From: WTJH01 sp049889695
Lineage (GTDB): Bacteria > Bacteroidota > Bacteroidia > Flavobacteriales > Flavobacteriaceae
Assembly: GCA_049889695.1 (NCBI GenBank)
Contig: JBMHCX010000004.1
Span: forward strand, 1 to 24,202
Direction: 5' to 3'
DNA length: 24,202 nucleotides
Part shown: positions 8,061 through 16,282 of the stretch, in pieces
Layout of the letters: each line of letters opens with the position of its first letter
Position numbering within the stretch: position 1 is the first letter of the stretch
Notes under the pieces: generated by a model
What the model saw: the letters and a program-made list of their open reading frames with translations, nothing else
Told to the model about the DNA's origin: nothing
Database searches by the model: none
Made by a program: the position numbers and the translations under genes

Positions 8061-8354
8061 TTATTTTTTTGATGGCGGTGGATTGAGTTTTGCACTCATC
8101 TCTAAAGAAATAGCTGATCGTTCCACTTTGAGTTTCCCCGCAAGAGTTTCGATCACACACGTATTGTCTTTGTCGTTGACTTCGGCAATCTTAGCGTGTA
8201 TTCCACTTTTAGTAATAACACGATCTCCTTTTTTGAGATCGCTCATAAACTGTTTTTCTTTTTTCTGTCTTCGCTGTTGTGGAAGGATGATGAAAAAGAA
8301 AAACACCACCAACATTAATAAAAGAAAGGGCAATTGCCCTGAGAATCCATCCAT
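8061..8354 (-). CDS. yajC: Sec translocon accessory protein YajC
   Basis: This 97-residue single-pass membrane protein is associated with SecDF and the Sec translocase. The N-terminal membrane segment is FLLLMLVVFFFFIILP (about residues 10-25), followed by PQQRRQKKEKQ and the conserved cytoplasmic motif LKKGDRVITKSGI. Length and layout match the family. It starts 4 bp after the DUF1573 stop codon, so the two are translated from one message, and it is followed by the terminator at 8024-8050. Confidence 0.93.
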   Translation of the reverse strand: MDGFSGQLPFLLLMLVVFFFFIILPQQRRQKKEKQFMSDLKKGDRVITKSGIHAKIAEVNDKDNTCVIETLAGKLKVERSAISLEMSAKLNPPPSKK

Positions 8355-8358
8355 GGAA

Positions 8359-8865
8359 TTAGTTCGCTTGTTGACGTGCTTTAGCAGCGGCGTCGCGTTG
8401 TTGTTGTTTTACAGGATCTGGACTTACCATAGCCTTGATACGAAGTGTTTCACGACCTAACTGTGTATTAGCAGAAATCGTAACTGTCTTCTGCTGAAGG
8501 TTAGGTTTGTTGTTCGAGTCGAAGCTCACAACAATCTCTCCTGTTTGTCCTGGAGCAATTGGTGTGTTTTTTGGATAGTCTGGCACTGTACATCCACAGC
8601 TACCACGAGCATCTACAATAATCAGGTCGGTTTGTCCTGTGTTTGTAAAGGCGAAAGTAGTCGTTACCTTTTCTCCTTCATTAATAGTTCCGAAATCGTG
8701 TGATACACGGTCGAATTTCATCACAGGAAATTCAGATGGTGCAGCAGCTTCAGGAGCAGCAGATTCAGTTGTCGTTTCTTGCTTCACTTTTTTGGAAGCA
8801 CTGTCATTACATGCAGTTAAGCTCAGCGCAAAAACAGCAGCTACAGCAATAAAAATTTTTTTCAT
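8359..8865 (-). CDS. DUF1573 domain lipoprotein
   Basis: This 168-residue protein has the lipoprotein signal MKKIFIAVAAVFALSLTAC (lipobox LTAC, C19). A low-complexity Ala/Glu/Thr linker (about 20-48) leads into a DUF1573 immunoglobulin-like domain: FDRVSHDFGTI (51-61), FAFTNTG, the conserved SCGCT (89-93) and IVVSFDS. A charged Gln/Arg/Ala tail ends the protein. DUF1573 is common in Bacteroidota, and its function is not settled. It sits between nusB and yajC, an arrangement I associate with flavobacterial genomes, and has its own good promoter (8884-8914) overlapping the end of nusB. Confidence 0.88.
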   Translation of the reverse strand: MKKIFIAVAAVFALSLTACNDSASKKVKQETTTESAAPEAAAPSEFPVMKFDRVSHDFGTINEGEKVTTTFAFTNTGQTDLIIVDARGSCGCTVPDYPKNTPIAPGQTGEIVVSFDSNNKPNLQQKTVTISANTQLGRETLRIKAMVSPDPVKQQQRDAAAKARQQAN

Positions 8866-8883
8866 GTTAATTCAAAGTTTCCT

Positions 8884-8914
8884 CAAAAATAAAAAATATA
8901 TCCGTTAGCGCAAA
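8884..8914 (-). promoter_or_regulatory. Promoter of the DUF1573-yajC unit
   Basis: The minus strand shows TTTG (8914-8911), a 19-bp spacer and TATTTTTG (8891-8884). Both boxes and spacing fit the Bacteroidota consensus. The -33 box lies inside the 3' end of nusB. The expected transcription start (about 8877) leaves a leader of about 12 nt before the ATG at 8865. Confidence 0.7.
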
Positions 8915-9849
8915 CCCCGGCCAGATTTTAGCAAACGGTTATTTTCTTTAAATTCCTTCACCAGCTTGTCTAGCAGGCCGTTAATGAATTGATTACTCTT
9001 AGGGGTGGAATAATCTTTTGCGATTTCAAGATACTCATTGAGTGTGACCCTTGGGGGAATTTCTTCAAAATACAGCAGCTCTGCTAAAGCCATTTTTATG
9101 AGGATTGCATCGAGTTGAGCGATACGATCGGCATCCCAGTTAGGAGTTTTGTTTTCAAACTCTTTTTGGAGGAGATCATTTTGGGTAAATGTCTTTTCCA
9201 ATAATGCTACACCAAAGACAATTTCTTCACTCCTATTTGAAAATTCTGGGAATTGAAATGAAGCAGGGTCATTTAGTCGAATCGCTTTTAATTGACGGAG
9301 CATATGGGTGTTCACCAAAGGAAGGTCATCTGCCCAAGTCAACTGTAAATCTTCATAGTGTTCTGCCAGCCTATCGGAAGTAGCTACAAAATGCTTAAAG
9401 TAGTGCAGTAAGAATTGATGTTGTTCCTCTTTGTTGGGGCTTTCCAGAGCAGTGTAGGTCTGAAAGGCATCGCTTTTCTCCCAAGATTGGTAGATTTTTT
9501 TAACGTATTCGAATTCGAGATCCCAATGCTTTAATCGGCGACTCATTCCTTTTTTACTCCCAATCGGGTGTTCCATCAAGAAGATAAAATAATCGTTCGA
9601 AAGTATGGCTTGGAGCTCTGCTTCAGCCTTTAGATCTGGGACCCTTAGTTTTTGAAGTGCTTGTTGTTTTGCCTCTGCCTCCCGATAGGTCGCACGGATA
9701 AAATCGAAGCTTAGCAAAAATAGCTCTTGCGAGTTTTGGATACTCTTTTGGAAAAACTGCACCTCATCCTGTAAATCTCTTTCCGAGTCGTTCAGCAAAG
9801 CATAGATGGACTGTGCAGCTTTTATTCGAACATGTCGACGAGTGATCAT
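8905..9849 (-). CDS. nusB: Transcription antitermination factor NusB (long form)
   Basis: NusB binds boxA RNA with NusE (S10) and supports antitermination of rRNA operons. The start is taken at the ATG at 9849 (MITRRHVRIKAAQ), giving 314 residues. The longer start at 9888 is upstream of a TATTTTTG -7 box (9865-9872) and is rejected. The N-terminal NusB signature (RRHVRIKAAQSIYAL) and the C-terminal NusB helices (RIAQLDAILIKMALAELLYF, then PRVTLNEYLEIAKDYSTPKSNQFINGLLDKL) flank a large helical insertion. The total is more than twice the E. coli protein, which is usual for Bacteroidota. It is divergent from the ABC exporter. Confidence 0.92.
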   Translation of the reverse strand: MITRRHVRIKAAQSIYALLNDSERDLQDEVQFFQKSIQNSQELFLLSFDFIRATYREAEAKQQALQKLRVPDLKAEAELQAILSNDYFIFLMEHPIGSKKGMSRRLKHWDLEFEYVKKIYQSWEKSDAFQTYTALESPNKEEQHQFLLHYFKHFVATSDRLAEHYEDLQLTWADDLPLVNTHMLRQLKAIRLNDPASFQFPEFSNRSEEIVFGVALLEKTFTQNDLLQKEFENKTPNWDADRIAQLDAILIKMALAELLYFEEIPPRVTLNEYLEIAKDYSTPKSNQFINGLLDKLVKEFKENNRLLKSGRGLR

Positions 9850-9864
9850 AGAACTTATTTGCGC

Positions 9865-9872
9865 CAAAAATA
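9865..9872 (-). promoter_or_regulatory. -7 element of nusB
   Basis: The minus strand reads TATTTTTG (TAnnTTTG), 15 nt before the ATG at 9849. No clear -33 box is present. It decides the nusB start, because the alternative Met at 9888 would not be transcribed. Confidence 0.55.
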
Positions 9873-9952
9873 CAGCTTTAATTGGCATACTCGGGAATTA
9901 TTTTAAAGGGAAATTCACATTTAATAAATGTGCTACTCCCCCTGATTTTGGT

Positions 9953-9960
9953 TACATTTG
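9953..9960 (+). promoter_or_regulatory. -7 element of the ABC exporter gene
   Basis: TACATTTG (TAnnTTTG) lies 18 nt before the ATG at 9979. No convincing -33 TTTG is present at 19-bp spacing. It shows that the TTG codon at 9958, part of this box, is not the start of the gene. Confidence 0.55.
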
Positions 9961-9978
9961 GGACGCCTAAATGAGCAG

Positions 9979-11730
9979 ATGAATTCCCTTAAAGCACTCA
10001 ATAAATATCTCTACAAATACCGCCTGAAATTATTCTTGGGTTTTGTGATAACGATTGTATCTCGGATATTTTCGCTGTTTGCTCCGCGTCTGATCGGGAA
10101 TTCCCTTACCACTGTAGAACGATATTTAAACAATGTAGATGCTGACCTTGGGGAGATTAAAGAAATATTACTGATGAACATATTAGTAATACTGGCCGCC
10201 TCCATCATATCAGGATTTTTCACTTTTCTAATGCGGCAAACCATCATCAATGTCTCGAGATATATAGAGTTCGATTTAAAAAACGACATCTTTGCTCACT
10301 ACCAGCTTTTGGGTCAAAAATTCTACAAAAACAATCGGACCGGAGATTTGATGAATCGAATTTCAGAAGATGTGGGGAAAGTTCGTATGTATGTAGGTCC
10401 CGCCATTATGTATAGCACTAACACGCTTGCATTGTTCATTATTGTAATCAGCTACATGGTCAGTATTGCACCAGAACTGACCTTTTACACTGTACTCCCC
10501 CTCCCATTTCTGTCGTATATCATTTATAAACTCAGTAAGATCATTAACCAAAAAAGTACTGCTGTACAGCAGTTTTTGTCTGGTCTTTCATCTTTTACAC
10601 AAGAGCGTTTTAGCGGAATTGCTATCATTAAGACGTATGGTCTGGAACAAGAATCTTCCCGAAGTTTTGGGGATTTAGCGCAGACAGGCTACGACAAAAA
10701 TATGGACTTAGCTAAGCTACAGGCTTGGTTTTTCCCGCTGATGATACTGCTGATTGGTTTGAGTAATTTATTGGTCATTTTTATCGGAGGAAAACAGTAT
10801 ATGGATGGGCAAATTGAAATCGGTGTTTTGGCGGAGTTCATCATCTACATTAATATGCTTACCTGGCCTGTGGCCGTTGTTGGATGGGTCAGTTCCATTG
10901 TACAACAAGCGGCAGCTTCCCAACAACGTATCAACGATTTCTTAGAGGAAAAGCCCGAGATAATCGGGGGAGAAAAAAAGGCCCTCCAAAAAGATTTTGC
11001 ATTAGAATTTAAAGATGTATGCCTGAGCTATCCAGAAACGAGCATCCAAGCACTCAAACATGTCAGCTTCAGAGTGGAAGAAGGACAAACATTGGGAATC
11101 ATTGGTAGTATTGGAAGCGGAAAAAGTACTCTTTTAGATCTGATCACTCGAATCTATAATCCACAAGAGGGAACGGTTTTTATTGGTGGAGTTCCTATCC
11201 AAGAATTCGACTTGCAAGAACTGAGAAAAATGATAGCCACTGTTCCACAAAATCCATTTTTGTTTTCTGAAACGATTCGCCAAAACATACTATTCGGAAA
11301 GCCAGATGCTACCCCAGAAGAGGTTCAAGCGGCTGCAAAAGCGGCGGCTGTTCATGATAATATTATCGATTTTAAAGAGGGATATGACACTTTGTTGGGC
11401 GAAAGAGGAGTTACCTTATCCGGGGGACAAATCCAACGAATTTCTATTGCACGTGCCCTGATTAAAGATGCGCCGATTTTATTATTCGACGACTGCCTGT
11501 CGGCTGTAGATACAGATACTGAAGAATTGATTTTAAGTCACTTAAAACAATTGAGCCAGCATAAAACAAGCTGTATTGTGAGTCATAGGATCTCTTCTGT
11601 TATCGATGCCGACCTAATACTAGTACTGGAAGAAGGGAGAATTATCCAAGCTGGAGATCATAAAAGTCTGAAAGAAAAAGAAGGCTACTATCGAGAACTT
11701 TACCGCAAACAACAAGGGAACTCTCTTTAA
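9979..11730 (+). CDS. ABC exporter half-transporter (fused permease and ATPase, MsbA/MdlB-like)
   Basis: Starting from the ATG at 9979 (MNSLKALNKYLYKYRLKLF), the protein has 583 residues. The N-terminal half has about six hydrophobic segments of a type I exporter (for example LLMNILVILAASIISGF, LFIIVISYMVSI, LMILLIGLSNLLVIFI). The C-terminal ATPase has Walker A GSIGSGKST (376-384), a Q-loop in TVPQNPFLFSETI, signature LSGGQ (480-484), Walker B ILLFDD (D504) and the switch H536 (VSHR). The residue after the Walker B Asp is Asp (D505), not the usual catalytic Glu. That is typical of the degenerate subunit of heterodimeric exporters, but no partner gene is adjacent. The substrate cannot be inferred. 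The DUF3276 gene follows. Confidence 0.9.
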   Translation: MNSLKALNKYLYKYRLKLFLGFVITIVSRIFSLFAPRLIGNSLTTVERYLNNVDADLGEIKEILLMNILVILAASIISGFFTFLMRQTIINVSRYIEFDLKNDIFAHYQLLGQKFYKNNRTGDLMNRISEDVGKVRMYVGPAIMYSTNTLALFIIVISYMVSIAPELTFYTVLPLPFLSYIIYKLSKIINQKSTAVQQFLSGLSSFTQERFSGIAIIKTYGLEQESSRSFGDLAQTGYDKNMDLAKLQAWFFPLMILLIGLSNLLVIFIGGKQYMDGQIEIGVLAEFIIYINMLTWPVAVVGWVSSIVQQAAASQQRINDFLEEKPEIIGGEKKALQKDFALEFKDVCLSYPETSIQALKHVSFRVEEGQTLGIIGSIGSGKSTLLDLITRIYNPQEGTVFIGGVPIQEFDLQELRKMIATVPQNPFLFSETIRQNILFGKPDATPEEVQAAAKAAAVHDNIIDFKEGYDTLLGERGVTLSGGQIQRISIARALIKDAPILLFDDCLSAVDTDTEELILSHLKQLSQHKTSCIVSHRISSVIDADLILVLEEGRIIQAGDHKSLKEKEGYYRELYRKQQGNSL

Positions 11731-11735
11731 ACATA

Positions 11736-11766
11736 TACTTTTGTTGAACTTTTTTTAGTAGATTTG
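11736..11766 (+). promoter_or_regulatory. Two candidate -7 boxes for the DUF3276 gene
   Basis: TACTTTTG (11736-11743) and TAGATTTG (11759-11766) both match TAnnTTTG and lie 55 and 32 nt before the ATG at 11799. Neither has a good -33 TTTG at 19 bp. The spacer also holds a T-run (11749-11756), but no hairpin precedes it. Confidence 0.45.
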
Positions 11767-11798
11767 TTTAATAACAAAGGAACCAATTAAACAAACTT

Positions 11799-12167
11799 AT
11801 GTACCACGAAGAGGGGGGTGCCGAAGAAATATTTTCCAAAGTACTACGCGCAGGCCGTAGAACTTATTTCTTTGATGTGCGCGAGACAAAAGCTAGTGAC
11901 TATTATCTGACCATTACAGAAAGTAAGAAGTTTACCAACGAGGATGGTAGCTATTACTACAAAAAGCACAAGCTCTATCTGTATAAAGAAGACTTTAAGG
12001 ATTTTAAAGATTTGCTGGAAGAAACGATGAACTATATTGTCAAAGAGCGGGGAACTGAAGTAATTAGCGAAAAGCATCAGAAGGAATATAACCCCAACCA
12101 AGACAGAGTAGAAAGTTCAACTGAAGAGTCCTCAAATTTTTCGGACTTGAACTTTGAAGACATCTAA
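11799..12167 (+). CDS. DUF3276 / PUR-family nucleic-acid-binding protein
   Basis: This 122-residue protein matches the bacterial PUR (Pur-alpha-like) domain: EEIFSKVLRAGRRTYFFDVR (about 9-28), DYYLTITESKKF (34-45) and YYYKKHKLYLYKEDF (52-66). It ends in a variable acidic, Ser-rich tail (YNPNQDRVESSTEES to the end). Related PUR domains bind single-stranded DNA or RNA through beta-sheets with exposed aromatics; the many Tyr and Phe here fit that. It is a small cytoplasmic protein with very wide presence in Bacteroidota. Its physiological role is unknown. It lies between the ABC exporter and the carboxypeptidase on the same strand, with its own candidate promoter. Confidence 0.87.
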   Translation: MYHEEGGAEEIFSKVLRAGRRTYFFDVRETKASDYYLTITESKKFTNEDGSYYYKKHKLYLYKEDFKDFKDLLEETMNYIVKERGTEVISEKHQKEYNPNQDRVESSTEESSNFSDLNFEDI

Positions 12168-12184
12168 TTCTCGAATTGTTTCTG

Positions 12185-12192
12185 TATCTTAG
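12185..12192 (+). promoter_or_regulatory. Possible -7 element of the M14 peptidase gene, with a start-proximal hairpin
   Basis: TATCTTAG differs from TAnnTTTG by one base and lies 17 nt before the ATG at 12210. Just after it, GTGAG (12193-12197 region) and CTCAC (12204-12208 region) form a short inverted repeat directly before the start codon. Both are weak signals. Confidence 0.3.
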
Positions 12193-12209
12193 GTGAGTAA
12201 ATCGCTCAC

Positions 12210-14711
12210 ATGAAAACGCTTTTCTCCACACTCTTGGGGATCTATTGTTTTTTTGGTTTTGCCCAAAATTATTATCTAGACTCCAATCACCCCTATAACT
12301 CCTCGATTACAACTCCTGCAGAATTTTTCGGCTTTGAAATTGGAGAATGGCATCTGAGTCACGACCAAATTAGCGCCTACGTTCAACAACTCGCCCGTGA
12401 GTCTGATCGAATAAAAATTCAAAAAAGAGGAAAAACCTTTGAAGGACGACAGTTATGGTTACTCATCTATAGCAGTCCTGACAATATTGATCGCCTCGAA
12501 ACACTACGCCAAAAACATATTGCGCTATCGGAATCCTCTGCAACCATCACAGACTTTTCAGATCATCCACTCGTAGTATACCAAGGGTTTTCGATTCATG
12601 GAAATGAAGCCAGTGGAACCAATGCTGCTGTTTTGTGGGCCTATCATCTGGCTGCTAGCCAAGCAGAGTCTACGCAAGCACAATTAGAGCAGACCATAGT
12701 CCTGTTAGACCCTTGTTTTAATCCGGATGGTGTTCAACGGTTTTCGAGCTGGGTGAATAGTCATCGGAATACCAATCTTAACCCAGATAATAACGATCGA
12801 GAATATAGCGAAGCATGGCCAAGAGGAAGAACTAATCATTATTGGTTCGACTTGAACAGAGATTGGCTACCCGCTCAATTACCGGAGTCACAGGCACGCA
12901 TTAAAACTTATACGGAGTGGTTGCCCAACGTGCTCACCGATCATCATGAAATGAGCACCAATGCCACTTTTTTCTTCCAACCAGGAATCCCTTCGCGGGT
13001 AAATCCGCTGACCCCTGCCAAGAATCAAGAGCTTACAGCGCAACTGGGTAACTATCATGCAGCAGCATTGAATAAAATCGGTTCTTTGTATTACTCCCAG
13101 GAGAGTTATGATGATTTTTATTATGGAAAAGGATCGACCTACCCGGATGTTAACGGAGGTATCGGAATTTTATTCGAGCAAGCCAGTTCCCGTGGCCACC
13201 TGCAAAACAGCGTCAATGGCGAACTCAGTTTTCCTTTTACAATACGCAATCAGCTAAAAACAGCCTTTTCTACTCTAGAGGGGGCTCATGAAATTCGAAA
13301 CGAACTACTGCAATACTATCAAGATTTTTATACTCAAGCACGTGCCTTAGGTAATAAATACAGTAAGGATACTTATGTATTCGGGTCTAGCAAAGATCAT
13401 CTGCGAGCGACCTATCTGGCTAAAACACTTCAGCGGCATGGTATAGAGGTCTATCCCCCCAAAAATGGCTGGAAATCCGAGCAATCCGAGCTGGATGGGA
13501 GCAATAGTTTTGTCGTTCCCATGCAACAGAAAAAAATCAAGTTGATTCAAGCCATGTTTAATCGACAAACCTCATTTAAGGATAGCTTGTTTTACGATAT
13601 TTCGGCCTGGAGCTTTCCTCTAGCTTTTAATGTACAGTTGGAAAAGGTTCCTATGAAAGACGTATTAGAAGAAGGTAGATCTTCGTCCATAAACCCGCCC
13701 GAAGGATTTGTCTCAGAAACCTCCAATTATGGATATCTGATACAAAATCAGAGTTATCTACTTCCAAGGGCCTGGGGAGCTTTGCAACGAAAAGATTTGC
13801 GCGCAAAGATCAGCCTTAAACCATTCTCACATGAAGGTCAACAATACAGCTATGGAACTACTTTTATTCCCGTTCAGCAACAATCGCTCCCGCCAGAGGA
13901 ATTATTCACGTTCCTCCAAGAACTTGCGGCCGAGAACGGTCTAATGATATACGGTGTTAAAGGAGGTCTTACCCAAGGGATTGATCTTGGGTCGAACAAT
14001 TTTAGACCCTTGGAAAAAGTAAAGATTGGACTTGTTGTCGGAGACGGTGTAAGGTCCTATGATGCGGGAGAAATCTGGCATTTATGGGACTATCGATGGG
14101 ACAACCCGCCAACCAAATTAGATGCTAATCGCCTAAATTCTATCGCTTTAGACGACTATTCACACCTCATACTTCCCTCCTATTCTGGAACTGCTATAGC
14201 CCCGGAAAAAATTGCCTCCTATGTGAAGGGTGGAGGAACGCTTATTGCCTATCGAAACAGTATCCGTTGGTTAAAAAAACATGAATTGATTTCTCCGAAA
14301 ATCATATCCCCTCAAGAGAGAAACAGTCCTGCGAGCTTTGAAGAACGACAAAATTACTTTGGTGCTCAACGGATCGGAGGAGCCATTTTTGAAACTATAC
14401 TGGACAGAAGCCATCCGATCAATTTTGGGCAGTCGAACAACACCCTACCCATGTTTAGGAATACCGGAATATTTATAGAAGCTTCGAAAGATCGATTTAA
14501 CAACCCCATTCAATACACCCAAAAGCCTCTGCTGAGCGGCTATATTTCAGAGGAGAATCTGGAGCTCTTAAAAGGAAGTGTCCCCTTCCAAATTTCTCGT
14601 TTAGGCAAAGGAAAAATCTTGATTTTCACTGACAACACCCAGTTTAGAGCCTTTTGGTATGGCACCAACCGACTATTGGCAAATGCTGTCTATCTATCTT
14701 CAATGATGTAA
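12210..14711 (+). CDS. Secreted M14 family zinc carboxypeptidase
   Basis: This 833-residue protein has a Sec signal (MKTLFSTLLGIYCFFGFAQ). The catalytic domain (about 40-380) has the zinc ligands H130 and E133 (SIHGNEASG), the conserved NPDG (171-174), DLNRDW (214-219, substrate-binding Arg217), the third ligand His246 in TDHHEM, and the catalytic Glu323 in LFEQAS preceded by GSTYPDVNGGIG. After this comes a long region (about 600-833) that resembles the glutamine-amidotransferase-like C-terminal module of large Bacteroidota M14 proteins (VKIGLVVGDGVRSYDAGE, YVKGGGTLIAY). It probably degrades peptides or protein outside the inner membrane as part of nutrient acquisition. The thioredoxin-fold gene follows 13 bp downstream. 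Confidence 0.9.
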   Translation: MKTLFSTLLGIYCFFGFAQNYYLDSNHPYNSSITTPAEFFGFEIGEWHLSHDQISAYVQQLARESDRIKIQKRGKTFEGRQLWLLIYSSPDNIDRLETLRQKHIALSESSATITDFSDHPLVVYQGFSIHGNEASGTNAAVLWAYHLAASQAESTQAQLEQTIVLLDPCFNPDGVQRFSSWVNSHRNTNLNPDNNDREYSEAWPRGRTNHYWFDLNRDWLPAQLPESQARIKTYTEWLPNVLTDHHEMSTNATFFFQPGIPSRVNPLTPAKNQELTAQLGNYHAAALNKIGSLYYSQESYDDFYYGKGSTYPDVNGGIGILFEQASSRGHLQNSVNGELSFPFTIRNQLKTAFSTLEGAHEIRNELLQYYQDFYTQARALGNKYSKDTYVFGSSKDHLRATYLAKTLQRHGIEVYPPKNGWKSEQSELDGSNSFVVPMQQKKIKLIQAMFNRQTSFKDSLFYDISAWSFPLAFNVQLEKVPMKDVLEEGRSSSINPPEGFVSETSNYGYLIQNQSYLLPRAWGALQRKDLRAKISLKPFSHEGQQYSYGTTFIPVQQQSLPPEELFTFLQELAAENGLMIYGVKGGLTQGIDLGSNNFRPLEKVKIGLVVGDGVRSYDAGEIWHLWDYRWDNPPTKLDANRLNSIALDDYSHLILPSYSGTAIAPEKIASYVKGGGTLIAYRNSIRWLKKHELISPKIISPQERNSPASFEERQNYFGAQRIGGAIFETILDRSHPINFGQSNNTLPMFRNTGIFIEASKDRFNNPIQYTQKPLLSGYISEENLELLKGSVPFQISRLGKGKILIFTDNTQFRAFWYGTNRLLANAVYLSSMM

Positions 14712-14724
14712 ATCCCTACCCACT

Positions 14725-15306
14725 ATGGCTAGAACTCCCTCTAATATGCTCCCATTGGAGACCAAAGCTCCCTCATTTAAACTGCCCAATACCTTAGACA
14801 ACAAAGCGTATGGCTGGGAAGATATTTCGGGAAGTAGTGGAACATTAATCGTCTTTATTTGCAATCACTGTCCTTTTGTTATTCACCTGATCGAACCGCT
14901 CGTTCAACTGGCAAATCAATATCAGAAAAAAGGAATTGGGGTGGCATTTATTTCGAGTAATGATGTTGAAAACTACCCACAAGACGGCCCTGAACAGATG
15001 AAAATTTTTGGTGCAAAATACGGTATGCAATTCCCGTATCTATACGATGAACATCAACAGACTGCTTCGGACTACAAAGCGGCCTGTACGCCAGACTTTT
15101 ATCTGTTTAATGAGCACCATAGCTTGGTTTACAGAGGACAGTTCGATGACTCTCGCCCCGGAAACCACGTCCCCGTTACAGGAGCATCTTTACAAGAGGC
15201 CCTGGATCGGCTACTGCAAGGCCAAGCACTTCCAGAAGCGCAAAAACCAAGCTTAGGCTGCAATATAAAATGGAAGGCCGAAAATCGGCCAGCTGGGCAT
15301 TATTAA
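14725..15306 (+). CDS. Thioredoxin-fold protein of the AhpC/TSA (peroxiredoxin-like) family
   Basis: This 193-residue protein has no signal peptide. The thioredoxin-type active site is FICNHCPFV with C46 and C49, followed by the cis-Pro loop CTPDF (C121, P123) and a further Cys at 179 (LGCNIKW) near the C-terminus. The pattern CNHCPFV with a downstream CTPDF loop is that of a peroxiredoxin-like/TlpA-like subfamily presumed to be thiol-disulfide reductases or peroxidases. The Ala of ATG GCT and the 13-bp gap from the peptidase stop suggest one transcript with the M14 gene. Its stop overlaps the convergent isomerase stop (TTAA at 15303-15306). The exact reaction is unproven. Confidence 0.85.
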   Translation: MARTPSNMLPLETKAPSFKLPNTLDNKAYGWEDISGSSGTLIVFICNHCPFVIHLIEPLVQLANQYQKKGIGVAFISSNDVENYPQDGPEQMKIFGAKYGMQFPYLYDEHQQTASDYKAACTPDFYLFNEHHSLVYRGQFDDSRPGNHVPVTGASLQEALDRLLQGQALPEAQKPSLGCNIKWKAENRPAGHY

Positions 15307-16235
15307 GCGAAATCTACCAGTTCCACTTCGAAAATTAGGGTTGCATCTGGTGGAATAACTCCTCCGGCCCCTTGACTCCCGTAAGCTAATTGACTAGGAA
15401 TGACCAATTTTGCTTGATCTCCTTTTCCCAATAGACCAATTCCTTCATCCCAACCGGGGATTACTTGCCCCATTCCAAGAGCAAAATCTATAGGGGTCCC
15501 TCGTTGATAGGAAGAATCGAAAACAGTTCCATCTGTGAGCATACCTCGGTAGTGTACGGAAACTTTACTTCCTTTTGCGGGTTTTTGTCCTCCTTTTGAT
15601 TGATTGATCTGGTAGAAGAGTCCTGAAGCTGTTTGCTCCATTCCTTCAGTAAGTTCTTTTAAGGCTTTGGCTTGCGCTTCGCGTTGCTCTGCCTCGCGCT
15701 TTTCTTTATCTGCTAGAAATTGTTGAAATACTTGAGGAGCATCAAAAGCCTCAGCAGGTGCGCCGACTCTTTCGATGGTCACTGTCTCTATCTGATCGTC
15801 TTGTGCAACAGCGTCTACCACCTCTTGACCACTCACAACGGCACCAAAAACTGTGTGCTTACCATCTAACCAAGGAGTAGCTCCATGGGTGATAAAAAAC
15901 TGACTTCCATTTGTCCCCGGTCCAGCATTGGCCATGGATAAAATGCCGGGTTTATCGTGTTTTAACGCAGCGTGTATTTCATCGTCGAACTGGTATCCAG
16001 GTCCGCCGACTCCAGAGCCTTGAGGACAGCCTCCCTGAATCATGAAATCAGCAATTACACGATGAAATTTTAATCCATTGTAATAGGGTTCACCTGCCGC
16101 TTTAACTTCATTAGCAATTGTTCCTTCGGCCAGGCCGACGAAATTAGCAACGGTTCCGGGAGTTTTGTCGTAATGTAACTGAAGGCTTATTGTTCCTTTA
16201 GTCGTTTGTAAATGGGCGTATAGTCCTGCTTCCAT
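15303..16235 (-). CDS. Cyclophilin-FKBP fusion peptidyl-prolyl cis-trans isomerase
   Basis: The start is taken at the ATG at 16235 (MEAGLYAHLQTTKGTI), giving 310 residues; the longer start at 16274 lies upstream of a TATCTTCG -7 box. Two unrelated isomerase folds are fused. An N-terminal cyclophilin (about 1-160) has FHRVIADFMIQGG (57-69), GSQFFITH (110-117) and the Trp of TPWLDGKH. A charged helical linker (about 171-200, EKREAEQREAQAKALKEL) follows. A C-terminal FKBP domain (about 215-310) has VHYRGMLTDGTVFDSS, VIPGWDEG, AYGSQ and IPPDATLIFEVEL. With no signal peptide it should act on cytoplasmic proteins. Such cyclophilin-first dual immunophilins are known from flavobacteria. The gene follows recQ by 43 bp on the same strand. 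Confidence 0.92.
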   Translation of the reverse strand: MEAGLYAHLQTTKGTISLQLHYDKTPGTVANFVGLAEGTIANEVKAAGEPYYNGLKFHRVIADFMIQGGCPQGSGVGGPGYQFDDEIHAALKHDKPGILSMANAGPGTNGSQFFITHGATPWLDGKHTVFGAVVSGQEVVDAVAQDDQIETVTIERVGAPAEAFDAPQVFQQFLADKEKREAEQREAQAKALKELTEGMEQTASGLFYQINQSKGGQKPAKGSKVSVHYRGMLTDGTVFDSSYQRGTPIDFALGMGQVIPGWDEGIGLLGKGDQAKLVIPSQLAYGSQGAGGVIPPDATLIFEVELVDFA

Positions 16236-16250
16236 GCGATTATTTTGGCG

Positions 16251-16282
16251 CGAAGATAAGATAAATCCTCGCAACAGGTCAA
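16251..16282 (-). promoter_or_regulatory. Promoter of the cyclophilin-FKBP gene
   Basis: The minus strand has TTG (16282-16280), a 21-bp spacer and TATCTTCG (16258-16251), a TAnnTTYG -7 box, 15 nt before the ATG at 16235. The -33 box falls inside the recQ stop-codon region, so the isomerase can be expressed independently of recQ. Confidence 0.5.
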
